Part shown: positions 45,301 to 57,540 of the stretch, piece by piece
How positions within the stretch are numbered: position 1 is the stretch's first letter
Layout: every line of letters starts with the position of its first letter
Assembly: GCA_015178975.1 (NCBI GenBank)
Contig: WHVD01000011.1
Span: 1,240,001 to 1,304,000, forward strand
Direction: 5' to 3'
DNA length: 64,000 bases
DNA from: Hysterangium stoloniferum
Taxonomy: Eukaryota > Basidiomycota > Agaricomycetes > Hysterangiales > Hysterangiaceae
Position numbers and translations under genes: made by a program
The notes under the pieces: generated by a model
Database searches by the model: none
What the model saw: the letters and a program-made list of their open reading frames with translations, nothing else
What the model was told of the DNA's origin: nothing

Positions 45301-46617
45301 GCAGTGTCGCAAGGAGATTCAGCCTTTAAACTGTGCAGAAAAAGGCTTCCATGCAGTATTATCTCCGAGTCATGGAAGTCCCTGGTCTGTATTCTAATAA
45401 AGGAACAGGAGGGTTCGGACAGCGCTATGTAGCTAAGAAGAGATCTGACATTCTAGCTCGAGGGGCAACCAGCGTCGATCCCGCGGGAAACAGAAGATAT
45501 TCCATAAACCTAGAAAGCAGAGAGCCAGAACGAGCCTGGCACGCGACAAAGTACGCCTTGCAGCCCCCTCCATGACGGAATAAGCAATTCCTATCCAAGC
45601 CTGCGATTCCAGAGTGTCGGGACGTCAGAGTTAAGTGTAAATTCATACGGCACAAAAAAAAAAAGAGAAAGAGAGAGAGACATGTCTTTAAGCAATTAGA
45701 ATTATGAAGTAATTCTCCCGTGATCAATGGAAGACGACGTCGTCGTGGCAGCTAAATTCTCAACCTTTCTTTGCCGTTTGTCACGCGTGACCATTGTCCA
45801 AAGTATCACTCAATTGATCAGTTTTCTGTCATACCGTTATTAGCTTAAACACAGCTGGATGAATCTCCCGATTCCGTAATACCCTGTGAGATTGATGGAG
45901 AATATAAATTTGTCTGAGAATGTTCAATTGTTTGAATGTGTGTGGGAAAGAAACATCGTTTTAAACGAATTCTCCGGGCATTTTCCAATTGAATCATATA
46001 AGGTTTTTGGGGCATCTCGGTGCCGGAATAAATAGTCGTAGTTTTTCGGTTCTCAGCGGAATCATTTAGAATATAAAAACTTTCCCGCCCCATATTTTCT
46101 AAAACTTAAAATACCAACTTGATGAATATTAAAAGATATTCCGAGATCAAAGAAATTTGTTGAACCAGCAGGTGCTGTGAGATTTACATATACAACAGAT
46201 TGCCGTGTTCACGTGCAGAATGCAATCATTTCTCGGGAAATCCGCACTGCCTAAGCCAGTAACTAGAACCTGAGGACTATAGATTTGATCTAGTGGCCGC
46301 CTACTTTCATTTCCGTGTCTGGTGCTCAACTCCGAACTTACAAGGGTTGAATCCCATCATCGTAACATTTTCGCTCGCAAGTCAGAGGTGATACGCACAC
46401 AATCTGTGCATTATCCGACGGGTATGCGGTATGGACAGCCCGTCATTTACCAGAGATCATCGGGAATTGTCATGTACTCCCCCCAACACTTTATGTAACT
46501 CACTCCTTAAGTCCGGTATATGCTTCTCCGCTCAAAGCTATGAACGGTCAATGAATTCCTATGCGGAAATCCCAGCCACTTCTTAGAAGTGCCAGCGCCA
46601 ATGTAGGCAAGCGTTTA
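45301..46617. other. Intergenic 1.3 kb, nothing recognised
   Basis: It is AT-rich with no frame carrying motifs. An A/G run lies at 45653-45680. It includes the 3' UTR of the reductase gene on its right. Confidence 0.45.
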
Positions 46618-47823
46618 TTAAAGCAAGAAGGGAATGACGGCTCTTCGCTCGCGGGGATAATTAGGGAATTTCCTTTGATACCACTTATGGCCATTCCAAG
46701 CCTGGGGTAACATGAGAAACACCTCTGAGAACAAAAACAACCATGCAGGTGTCAGTTTTTGGACGGAAACCACGTGTGACAAGGCGCCTACATTTCCAAA
46801 AAAAGAAACAAACGTTTTGTTAGTCGGTGTTTAGATCCAAATAACTAAATACTGCAACTCACCTAGGCTGAGACGTCCAGCCGCGAAAGGGAACACAGCG
46901 TGTGAGCCGGGTAGCTGCGCCGTCAACGCCGAAGCGGCCACCGCAAATCCAACCCATTCAAACCACTCTGACAAGTAGTTTGGGTATGAAATCAGTGAAA
47001 ATAATCCCCCCTGTGGAATCTCGTAATGGCGCTTGTCCCCATGCATGGCATCCCTCTTGGCAGACTTAACCTTGGGCTTGCGGCGAATATCCAGCAATAT
47101 TTCGTCATGCCAAATATTGCTGGCAAATCCGATGATCCACATGCATACCCCTGCCCAGAAGCTCCAGTTACTGGTGACGACCTGAGGTGCACGAAGGGAG
47201 AGTGCGCCAGACCCCACTCTGCCTGTCGGCGTAGCCACGGCGGCGAGGAATGCGCCCATGAGTGACCCATTTACGACGTTGAAGATGACCGCGCATATGG
47301 GCACGGCGATGTGCGATTTTGAGCGTGCGGGCGTCCGCAAAGGGGAGATAATGGCGCGATTAGCATAGTGTGTCAAGTACAGAAGTGCCAGAATCGTTGG
47401 TGCGTTTGGAACGGAGACGTCAAGTCCAGCCAGCGAGATCTGCGTGTAAATAGGCGGGGGGGAGAGGGGAAATTGTTTTAATGAAGATAAAGGCCGAGTA
47501 AGGGGAGATGACAAAAATATTGCTAGGAAGCAAATTGGCGATACGATTTCCATCGCAATCCATGATTTTATTCCTAGACACGGTGTATTATATTATTAAA
47601 AGTCAAGAGATAGAGAAAACTAGCTCACCATCCACTAATAAGAGTGATGGTTTCGATGGACTAAATCGCCCAAACGGTGCCTCTATAAAGAAACCTGGTG
47701 CGCAGAATATTGCTGGCCCAATGAAGTAATACTTTGATACGGCTAATTTCTCTCTAAATGGTTTGAGAAGACAAAATAAATGAAGCATCACATACTGTTA
47801 TACAAGTCAACAGGCGTCGCCAT
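46618..47823 (-). CDS. Steroid 5-alpha-reductase-like membrane enzyme (343 aa)
   Basis: Four exons: 47796-47823, 47629-47751, 46863-47573, 46618-46787. The product has about six hydrophobic segments and the family landmarks IEAPFGRFSP, WIAMEIVSPICF, THYANRAIISPLRTPARSKS, NGSLMG, FASNIWHDEILLDIRR, SYPNYLSEWFEWVGF and the C-terminal MLPQAWNGHKWYQRKFPNYPRERRAVIPFLL pattern (stated in parts). These match SRD5A/DET2 enzymes, which reduce the delta-4 double bond of 3-oxo-steroids or similar lipids with NADPH in the ER. The true substrate in fungi is not known to me. The final exon was found by this motif after a GTGAGT intron. The first intron acceptor (ttagAG) is non-ideal; an alternative donor gives a similar start. 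Divergent from FCF1 with 105 bp between start codons. Confidence 0.88.
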
Positions 47824-47928
47824 ATCTGGCTTGAAGACTGAATACTGGCGTGTAGTGCCACCAAATGATCCCGCTGCTTAGTCATTCAGGACTTGGGCTT
47901 CAATCTCTCAACCTCAGCTTCAGGCTCT
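47824..47928. promoter_or_regulatory. 105-bp bidirectional promoter region between 5-alpha-reductase and FCF1
   Basis: The two ATGs are 105 bp apart on opposite strands. No clear TATA box is seen. The genes are likely driven from one shared region. Confidence 0.65.
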
Positions 47929-48860
47929 ATGGCAAGTTACCTCATTATTTTTGTATGCGTTGATGGTCTTAAATTCGGCTCTCAGGGGAAAGCAAAAAAG
48001 ACTCGTAAATTTGCAGCAGTAAAACGTCTCCTGAACCCTAAAGATGCTCGTTTGTTTGTTGTTTCCACTGGACTTCTACCAGTTTGTTTTCTGAATAGTG
48101 ATTAGAAAAGAGAATCAGGTGAAAGAGAAGAAAAGGTTGGAAGAGGCCAAAGCGAATACCGTACGACGAGTGTAAGGAATCACGTCCTCAATAACTGTTT
48201 TCAACTATACTGATCGCTGTCTTTCCAGTCCCCAAGTAGCTTCATCACTCTTCCTTTCACACAATGCCGCTCTTGCACCCCCATACCGAGTTCTTATCGA
48301 CACCAATTTCATCAATTTTAGTCTTCAAAACAAAATAGAACTCGTCGCGGGGATGATGGATTGTCTCTACGCAAAATGTACATTATCTTTAATTTTTCAT
48401 TTTCATTTTTGATACGACTGCCCTGCTAATCTCACATTTCAATTCCCAAGGCATACCGTGTGTCACAGACTGTGTCATGGCCGAGTTGGAAAAATTAGGG
48501 CATCGGTACCGTATAGCGCTTCGGTAAGAACCTCCGGCGGCCCTCGTTACGCCACTGCTAACAGCTTGACATGTCTTTCAGAGTCGCTCGCGATCCTCGT
48601 TTTGAAAGGCTTCCCTGCTCACATCAAGGGACATACGCCGACGACTGCCTTGTACAACGTGTCACCGCACACAAGTGTTACATCGTGGCAACATGCGATC
48701 GTGAACTTCGTCGACGAATACGAAAGGTGCGTGTACAATTTTATTGGAATTCTCTTCCTAACATCCATTTTCGTGGTAGGTTCCCGGTGTACCTTTGATG
48801 TATATTGTCAAAAGAAAGTATGCCATCGAACGGCTACCAGATCAAGGAGCCCCGAGTTGA
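47929..48860 (+). CDS. FCF1: FCF1/UTP24 rRNA-processing PIN protein (194 aa)
   Basis: Seven exons: 47929-47931, 47986-48053, 48106-48171, 48229-48377, 48451-48523, 48582-48726, 48780-48860. The product begins [20 protein letters not shown] and ends [15 protein letters not shown], the family ends. It belongs to the 18S rRNA pre-processing machinery (small-subunit processome); yeast Utp24 is a PIN-fold nuclease needed for cuts at sites A1/A2. Acidic positions of the PIN site are present: D70 (RVLIDTNF), D102/E107 (CVTDCVMAE), D140-D141 (YADDCLVQR) and D159 (VATCDREL). The first exon is just ATG; the intron then starts GCAAGT, so it is a GC-AG intron. Alternative start sites could not rescue this region with GT. 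Length equals the family's (189 in yeast). Confidence 0.95.
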
Positions 48861-49845
48861 TGGTGGCTACTATTCCTTCAGTAGATGCACCACAAAAATG
48901 CACCCTGTAATTAAGTAGGCATTAATAACTAGAATCAGCTACGCGTTGAGCATGGTTGGTCGTCAAGCCTTGAAATCACCATTCCCATGGTATCCATTTA
49001 CACTTTTGCCGAAAACACACACCTTAGAAGCATGAGCCCGACTAGGCTGCTGAGAACTTCAAGACATCAGATTTTGGGGACGTTTAGGGAAATTATACGG
49101 TATATCGACAGACCCGAATACATGTATAGTAAGCTATCATATCGACCAGTAAATAGGGACCTGGGAAGGCAGTATATCTAGCCGAGCCGAGCTGAGCTAG
49201 CGACCATTAGCGAACAATCATAGCGGCCTAGACTGTATATCAATTCTGTGTACACCTGGGGAAAGCTTCGAACCTTACTAACTAACTCTGCCATCACGAA
49301 GGCGTGGCCATCAACAACAACCGGCCATGCCTGTGATTAATGACAAGTGTTGCGGAAGCCACGGCCGGCCTCGTGTTCTTCAGCAAATACTGAAAAAAAA
49401 AAAGGAAAAAAGCTGGCAGACCTTTGGCAATGCTGAAGTCGCATGAAAAAATGAAAAAAAATTCAGTGACACTTAGGACTCTCATATGTAAATAGTACTT
49501 ATTGGCACCCGAAATGACAGCATCGCTGCTGTACTTGCATTTTAACATGTGTACGTATCCTGATCCTCATGGGAGTGATCTCATGAAAATTGAGCTATTC
49601 AGACTAATTGTATATCTTTCATACTTGAAATCTGCTGAAATAGAAATGCGTGCTACATAGAGGATGTCTAGAATCTAGATATCTAAGGTAAGGTTCGGTC
49701 CGAGGAACAATTGCAGTCAGGAGCACTCTGGGCGACTAAATTCGTTCAGGACGGGCCGCGCCTTTTTCACGACCTTGTTCTTTCTGCCTCTTACCCTTCA
49801 TTCTTGATATCCTGGTTAGATACATACCCTCCTTTCTTTTGCACC
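48861..49845. other. Intergenic 1 kb, nothing recognised
   Basis: It contains the FCF1 3' UTR and the CSC1 promoter. No frame with motifs is seen. An A-rich run is at 49390-49412. Confidence 0.5.
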
Positions 49846-52800
49846 ATGAGCGCACCACCAACATTTAATGACGTCGGAGACCTCATTAACCAGGCCAATC
49901 AGCGAACTATTGGTCCTGCAGGCGTAGCTACCAATTTAGCAGTATGGTCTTCTGTATCGGCGAGTTTCTGCATAATGTTTGCTTTGCGGCATGCTGATCA
50001 ACTGTACAGCTTGTGACCGTTATAGTATTCAATGTATTACGGCCACGCAATAAGGCATGATCGTTGTCCCATGTGATGAATACACCTTTTCTGACATCAT
50101 TTTAGATGGTATACCAACCAAAAGTGAAATATCACGTTGGGGATAAACAACCGCCTCAAATTTCCAACGGCATATTTTCATGGATTCCCCCTCTAATTCA
50201 CTCTAAAGAGCCGTATCTCCTGGAGAAGATCGGCCTAGATGCTGTGGTCTTTCTCCGTTTCCTCCGTCTGCTCCGCTACCTTTTCCTCGTCATCGCGTTC
50301 CTAACCTGTGCTGTCCTCCTTCCCATCAACGTAAAATACAACCTTGACAGAATTGATCGTAAGGATCGCGATGCTCTTACCATGCTGACGATCCGGGATG
50401 TACGAGGGCGTCGTCTTTTTGTCCATATCGGTGCAGAATACTTAATCAGTTTGTCCAGTTCCCGAATCTTCTTTGTGGGGTGAACTGACTGCGCCACAGC
50501 TGGTTTGGTCATGTTTTTCGTACACATCAATTGGCGAGCCGTTTTGCGCCTCCGACATGCCTACTTCCGCTCACCAGAGTACACGGAGTCATTTTATGCA
50601 CGGACGGTCCTCGTTCAGCGCGTACCCAAGCAAATGCAATCTGATGATGGTCTGAAGTCCCTCTTCGCGTCGCTCAATGTCCCGTATCCCGCCACATCCG
50701 TACATATCGCACGCCGTGTGGGTCGACTCCCAGAGCTCATTAAATATCACAATGACGCTGTGCGGGATCTGGAGGGGATCCTTGTTCGATACCTTAGAGG
50801 CGGGAGTATTGGCAAAAAGAGACCCACTGTAAGAATAGGCGGTTTCCTCGGTATCGGTGGAACGAAGAAGGTATGTTATCAACTGTCATTGTACGCACGC
50901 AGGTCGTGATAAATTCCGCTATTAGGATGCCATCGATTTCTACACGTGAGTAATGCACGGGTTCCGAAAGTTTGAGAAATTAAAGCACATGTTGCAGGAA
51001 TCGTATACAAAATGCTGATCGTTCAATTCAGGAGGCTCGCGCACAAATCGCAGCTTCACAGGGTAAGGCTGAGAACTATGGTTTCGCGTCTATGGCTGCT
51101 GTGAGTTTCTTGTATTTTGTGTCGTTACAAGCCGTATTGATGCATCCATAGGTACCGTACGCCCACATCGTCGCGTATGCATTACGCAATAAGCGCCCCA
51201 AGGGTACGCGCATCGAGAGCGCACCGAACCCTAAGGACATAGTAAGGGACTTTCGTTTATAATCAGCTGATGACTGGCTCACCTTGTTAGATCTGGGAAA
51301 ATTTGAATGCTTCTGAGGCGACGTTAGTGCGTAAGAAGACGATGGGCTGGATTTGGCTATCCGTTTTCGCATTCTTCAATACTATCCCTGTGTTTGCTAT
51401 CTCGATTTTAGCCAATTTAAATGCTGTGAGTCGCTGCTTAATTTTTCTATCCGTGCCCACGCTGAAGAGATTCTTTTTTTAGATCGCGCATTTCGTACCA
51501 TTCCTTGCTAAAATTGCGAATGACCATACGTATTTCTTCGCCCTCGTTTCAGGTGTTGCGCCTCCCAGTGTTTCTGCCATTTTTGGATATTTCTTCCCTA
51601 TGGTTATGCGTTGGCTGTCGCGATATCAAGGCGGTGTACGCAAATATCGATTTTTTTTTCATAATGAACTTTGTTACTCATCGGTAATTGACCTACTTAG
51701 GTAACTCAATCTCGTCTGGATCGTGCAGTGATAGCTCGTTACTTTGCATTCATGATCATTTCCCAGCTGATCATCTTTACATTGATCGGTGTCGCTTTCA
51801 GTGCGAGAATTCTTTTTCTTTGTTCAAAGCTTATGCTGAATCCCATCTTTAGACGCAGGCGAGCAGATCGTTCGTCAGATCGGAAAAGCAAGTTTTGAAC
51901 AGATTATACATAATCTCGATAGTGCGTGTAGACGTTTATGATGTATGACGTCGGTGTGATTGACTGAATGGTTCAGAGCTTCCCGGAACGATTAATAGCA
52001 CATATATCAACCAATCATCTTATTGGCTGACATTTTTCCCGTTAGTTGCCATAAGTTCATGCCTCATTTTGTGGTTCTTATCGCTTCGTGTTTTACAGGT
52101 TACGTGGATTCCTTGTAGTGTTTGATCTTGCACAAATTATTAAGCTAGTATGGACTTCGATCCGCACAAGGTCAGTGATAATGGTTTATGACTTGTGGGG
52201 CCATTCTGAACGGGATGGATTTAGACTGTTTGGTCGTACTCCGCGAGATATTAGAGAATGGACACAACCTCCTGACTTTGAATATGCCGTGTATTAGTGC
52301 GTACAATAAAACGTAAAAGAGAGTTTGAGCTGATCTGATGTATTCCTAGCGTCAATATGGTTCGTCATTTGTGTTGCCTATTTTCTACCTTTTTCTCATT
52401 CATGGACTCCAGCTTTTCATGGCGGCAGTCGGTATTATTTTTGCGCCTCTAGCACCATTAGTGGCAGCCATGGCCTGTGTGGTCTTCTGGAGTGAGTTTT
52501 TATATTGGTATCTAATGACCGTTGCTGAATTCGCCTCAGTCAGCAGTCTAGTTTACAAATACCAGCTTATGTTTGTGTTCATCACCCATGTCGAATCCGG
52601 TGGCGTAAATAAAGTCAACTATTTTTTTTTCCAAGAAGTGACTTTGAAAATCTATAGAGGCTGTGGAATGTTGTTGTTAACCGTCTCCTTATCTCCTTGG
52701 TGTTTATGCAATGTTTGATGGCTCTCAGTGAGTACTCATTACATATACCTTAATTCCTCTATTTTTACACTCGAGTAGCCATAGGCTTACAGCTCGGATG

Positions 52801-53857
52801 GAGTAGCTTCGAATGGGTTGCCACTCTACCACCCCTGATCACGGTTGTCCTTTTTAAAGGATATATCAGACGCACTTTCAACTCGAAGTTCCGCTACTAC
52901 ATCCCTAGTGAGGATGAGATTGCTCGCAGCAAAGTTCACTCGGAGCGTGCAGATAACAAAGGAAACCGCCTTGCCAATCGTTTCGGCCACCCGGCTCTGC
53001 ACGCAGATCTCTTTACTCCCATGCTGCATGCTAGAATGATGCCCCTATTACCTCAAGTGTATCGAGGCCGTTTGGAGACGAAGGAGACGAAGATGAATGA
53101 GTACGGCGGACAAAAGATGGCAGCGCAAGTTACGCCTGAAGGAATAAAGATTGCTTCTGTCGAACAGGTGTGTATTCTGCTTGACACCTCTTGTGTACTG
53201 TGGAGACTTCGTCCAATTATTTTTCTATTATGAAACAATGTTTATTAAATTCACATCTAGGGCGACCTCGAGTATGATCCTGCCTTATACCAACGGGACA
53301 GGGGTGAACTTGACTGGGATCAACGATCGATATCAACAACACGTCTACTAGGCGACATGGGTGCACCTAATTTACAGGGTAGACCGGGATTTTTCGCGCA
53401 TGACGGTCGGAGCTCACCCGCACCATCAATATCGTATGATCAATACGGGGCTAAAGCACCTGCAACGCCAGAAAATTTACCACTCCTTTACCCGACAGAC
53501 AGTCGGCAAGCGAGCATGACAACCGACTCGTCAATATATGCCCAACAAATGCAGTGGGCCTCCCGGACGAATAGTCCGCCTGGAGTACAGTATCCCCCTG
53601 CTCCGGTACACCAATCAACTCCGAGTGAAGGATATCGTGAAGCCCCTACACATCGACCATATCCGTCGCAAGAGGGTTATTTTGCACAAGGCGGATACTC
53701 TACTCAAGGATATCCCGCCCAGGGAGGTGACCGAGGGTACCCTGCCCAATCGGGGTCTCGACAGCAATTCTCTTCTCCGGGATCGTACCCCCCTCAACAC
53801 CCTCGTCAACACTCGTCCGATTTTGATAACATGTCAGGGAGAGGGTCAGGGAGATGA
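49846..53857 (+). CDS. CSC1/OSCA (DUF221) calcium-permeable channel (984 aa, 20 exons)
   Basis: Exons: 49846-49953, 50010-50054, 50106-50448, 50500-50870, 50926-50945, 50998-51100, 51152-51241, 51291-51425, 51483-51635, 51701-51800, 51853-51921, 51977-52040, 52099-52170, 52225-52296, 52350-52359, 52413-52491, 52540-52604, 52658-52727, 52779-53167, 53261-53857. OSCA/TMEM63 channels open on membrane tension or osmotic change and pass calcium. Landmarks: NVLRPRNKMVYQPKVKYH, FSWIPPLIHSKEPYLLEKIG, NWRAVLRLRHAYFRSPEYTE, then HIVAYALRNKRPKGTRIESA, SGVAPPSVSAIFGYFFP, FGRTPRDIREWTQPPDFEY and APLAPLVAAMACVVFW. About 11 membrane segments are expected, with two more cytosolic loops. The C-terminal tail (from 53350) is Pro/Gln/Tyr-rich (YSTQGYPAQGGDRGYPAQSG) and disordered. 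The second intron appears to use a GC donor. Exon 15 is 10 nt. The frame is intact. Confidence 0.9.
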
Positions 53858-55542
53858 TGAACCTTATATTGACAGCTCGAAGAGGGTAGCAGTGGCGAAA
53901 CCTTGGACAATAAATATTTCTATGTTGATTATAGGTTTTAGCTATTATGACTGTAATGAGGACTCCTGATAACTACTCTAGTATACGACAAGGACACTGT
54001 TCCCGGTGCTTGTATCTAAAATATTATAATAGGGTGTACTGTACTTTATTGCTAGATAGTAGTTGACTCGTACACTTTGGATACAATCATTCAAGTAATT
54101 AACCGGATTACATAAAGCGTGGCAAATTTATATCCCAGCGCTCAGTATTCAATTTTGGTAAAATCCACCAACATTTGCCAAATATCCGGATCCCGGGAAA
54201 GCAACTCGATACACCGAAAACGTTTTCCCAGGCGCTGAAAATATGGCTCTTAATAAATAAAGGTACTGTGTTGACTTTTCTGGGATTTGGGTTAGCGAGG
54301 GATCACGAGCATTAGGGCTCGGGTCACTGCGGTTGGGAATTCACCGCGTATTTTGGGTTATATAAGGTCTATTTGTATTTGTTTAGTCCTTATCCGTTTA
54401 CAACGAGTACTGCCACCTCACTCAGACAAACGGAAAGTTATACGGTCTAGGAACAGCACCACGAAAACTTAACACTGTGATTAAACGCAGTGGATCCCAA
54501 AAGTTATATTAATGGATGAATCCTTAAGTTACATCAGGAAATGAAATTCGGAACCGCTAGTTCCTCTGGTGTAAGCCTGGTGCCCCATTGTTTCGGGAAG
54601 TTTTCCTTCTCTTTCTTTACACTGTCCTGTATCCAGTCTCGCTCTAGACAATACACCATGGTCTTGTCAACTTGTGTGACCCGCCTCTGAGCCCATTTGA
54701 CAACGGGCTTTCATCTAGGCAGGATGGCCCAGCTACTTTATCCCGCCATCTATTCCCTAGCGGTACGGGTAGTCTACATATATAGCCGACATACTTGTCA
54801 TAGATTCTTTCCAAACCCCTCATGCATGTCGCCACATAGATGTAGCGACAACTTGAAGGTTAGTTTCACATCAAATTTGCCGGGTTTTATACCCGATCAT
54901 AAGGCTTATCTTGCCAGCTGACCAGAGCACGAAGTGCTTCAAGTTTACGTATATGTGTTGAATGCTTCATAATATGGATAATAAATCTAAATTGTGGACT
55001 AGAGTCCTTCGGAGATGTCAGGAAAAACTTGCTCGAGAAGCGCTAGCTCCTTGGAAACAGCAAGATCTACATTATTATAGCTGTGTTCCTTTAAATAATG
55101 TATATTGACATATGCTTTCGTAAAGAATGGGGGATCATGGCGAAGTCATTACATAACGGGAGACATAAGTGTCCTGCACATTCCCTAGAGTACATTATGG
55201 ACTCCAGCCTGCCGACAACAGAAAATATAGCAATGCCATTGCCAATGGTACCAGTACGGTCCAATTCTCCACCAGGCACCCCCTCCACACCGATTGAGAC
55301 CGGCGAGAATTGTTCACAAAGGCATCCTGGCACATTGGCTGACCTGGTTGATATTGATAGATGAGAATAGCTCGACAGTATACACTCGCACTAGAGCGAG
55401 GCCTGATTATATTAAAATCACCAAAAGGTAATGGTTTATAGTTGAATATGGACGCACCGCTGTGTTTCCTTATGCGTTGCCTCCTATGAGTGGTACCTTG
55501 CGATCATAAGGAACCATGAGGAATGAAACCTAATGTCCCCAA
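53858..55542. other. Intergenic 1.7 kb, nothing recognised
   Basis: It lies between the convergent channel and coiled-coil genes. Frames are short. No repeats or RNA genes recognised. Confidence 0.45.
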
Positions 55543-56558
55543 TTAGACCAAAAAAAAAGAGTGATGGAGGTTCACTGTAAGCCTCCCCGACAATATATAA
55601 ATGGCAATGTCACTGACCCCGATGTGTTGCATGAATTTGTTCAAATTCTTTTCACGAGCAGCTACTTCATCTTCGCAAACAGGCAGACCAAAGTCCTGTG
55701 TAAGCTGTTTGGCCTTCGCTGAGTTTTGCCCAAACAGTGTCGCCAAGTCCGGAGGGAAAATTGCACAAAGCTCTCCGTTCGGCTTTAATAGAGGATGCAA
55801 AGGCTCCGTAAGATGATTTGACCGCAGAAGGGCGTTTGCCCGTCGAGCCTCGCTACAGTCGAAAATGAGGAACTGTTATCAAATAGTCGGAAACACCAGA
55901 AAGGACTTACGAATTGTGGAGACTTAATTTCACATGTGCCAACTGTCGCCTGTGATCCTCGACTTTCTCTCTCAATTCGGGAGGAATTTGACCTTGCAGC
56001 TAAACCACGATCGTCAGATGTCTGTGAATGATCGCCAGAGAATTGGCAGGATCCAATTACGGTACCTCAGTAGCGACTCGTGCTTTGACTATCTTTGCAA
56101 CACCCTCTCTGATCATCTCGTGGACATGCGAGGAGAGGTGGGCAATAATCTGCTCCTTCAAGACATCACGCAGTAGTGACTTGATTTCTCCTATGCGTTC
56201 TTCGTGTTTGCGATCCTGAGATTGTAGTTGTTTGCGCAGACGATGTACCTTTTCAGAGGAATGAGGTGTGCAAGATCATAACTAGGGCTATTTGACTCAC
56301 TTGATGAGCAGCATCCATGGCGGGACCCAGGGTGGCAATGCGTGCTGTTTGCTCCCCGAGGGTATCGAAGGTGGCGCCTAGCGTCCCAAGTGTTTGCTTC
56401 ATAGTTGTTAGCAACTCCTCGACTTGAGAGAGATCTGGAGGAGGCGTGGTCGTTGCCACAGAAGGTGCCATTGAGCGAGCAGACATCGCTTTTCCGGGTT
56501 TAGTGGGAGAGTTGGGGTTCGAAGGAAGTGGAGTTACGGGACCAGGAGGGGCGGACAT
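55543..56558 (-). CDS. Uncharacterised coiled-coil protein (279 aa)
   Basis: Four exons: 56301-56558, 56066-56248, 55911-55999, 55543-55852. The N-terminus is Pro/Ser/Thr-rich (MSAPPGPVTPLPSNPNSP). The middle is a likely coiled coil: VEELLTTMKQTLGTLGATFD, then across introns VHRLRKQLQSQDRKHEERIG, LLRDVLKEQIIAHLSSHVHE, and ELREKVEDHRRQLAHVKLSL. The C-terminal part reads EARRANALLRSNHLTEPLHP, FPPDLATLFGQNSAKAKQLT and FMQHIGV. I recall similar proteins in mushroom genomes but no function. It may be a structural or trafficking adaptor; no membrane or signal sequence is present. The end is uncertain: an intron may start at GTCAGT in HIG|GTCAGT and end in a stop at once, or the frame continues 23 residues as given. 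Confidence 0.7.
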
Positions 56559-57540
56559 GGGAGAGACGGCGGGAGGCGCTTTTATCAGCTAGAGAAGAGG
56601 TAAAGGGTAAAGAAGACGGCTGGAAGGAATGAAGTAGGAATGCTTTAAAGGTGGAAATGTCGATTATGTTCGAACGTTTCGGGGGCGAGAGGTGAAAGGT
56701 GAAACACGCGGCGTCCTGCGTGCAACCCCATGTTGTCAGCATGAGTTTCTTTGCCTGTAGTGGCTATGATTGCGATGTTCAGAAGCTTTTCTGAACACAA
56801 AACACGTTTGTGCAGTCTCAAGTGATATGGTGAATGGGCCGTCTACCCACCATCCTACGAGTGGTTGAGTGACCATGATGGCGGGCTTGAAACTGCATGG
56901 CGCCTCAAGCATATCGGATCACATTACCCATAGAATGAAAAAACCTATGCCATAGAAAACAGTAGCAGTTGATACAAAATATATTCTAAAGTGCCCAAAA
57001 TGGGACAACTTCAGTGTGTTTTCGCCCTTCAAGCTGTGGTGAACTCTTGGAATTCACCATCGGGAGCTTGATCTCCGTCATAAATTCTTCATGAAATTTT
57101 AAGATGGCGTGCACGAGGTTATATATGATATTGATGCGCCTTCTTGCTATACCCGAGTAACTGTCCATTGGAAAGCCTCATGTTCATTCTAAGTTTGATC
57201 CTCGATTTCGGTCGATGCCTATACCGCCGTGGAGATCCCTCTAACTATCCAGACGGAAAGATGGATCTTACCGCTCATTTTTTTTTGTCAGTCCCAAAAA
57301 TAGGCGCAATAATACGCGTGTACAAGCTCTTTTTACTACGAGTCCCAACACTAGATTTCATAAGCGGTCTCTTTTAAATAAGTCTTTGTCATTAAATTAT
57401 ATTCATGGTCGTGAGGGCAGTCATGTTACAATAGGCATCCTTAACAGATATTTTCAGTTGATGAACGGTGTGTTTGCTCATTCAAATTCGCGATAGTAAA
57501 TGTTTGACCCTAAATATCTATAGATACATCAAGTTGAGGC
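56559..57540. other. Intergenic 1 kb, nothing recognised
   Basis: This stretch holds the promoter of the coiled-coil gene and the 3' UTR of the sedolisin. No frame carries motifs. Confidence 0.5.
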
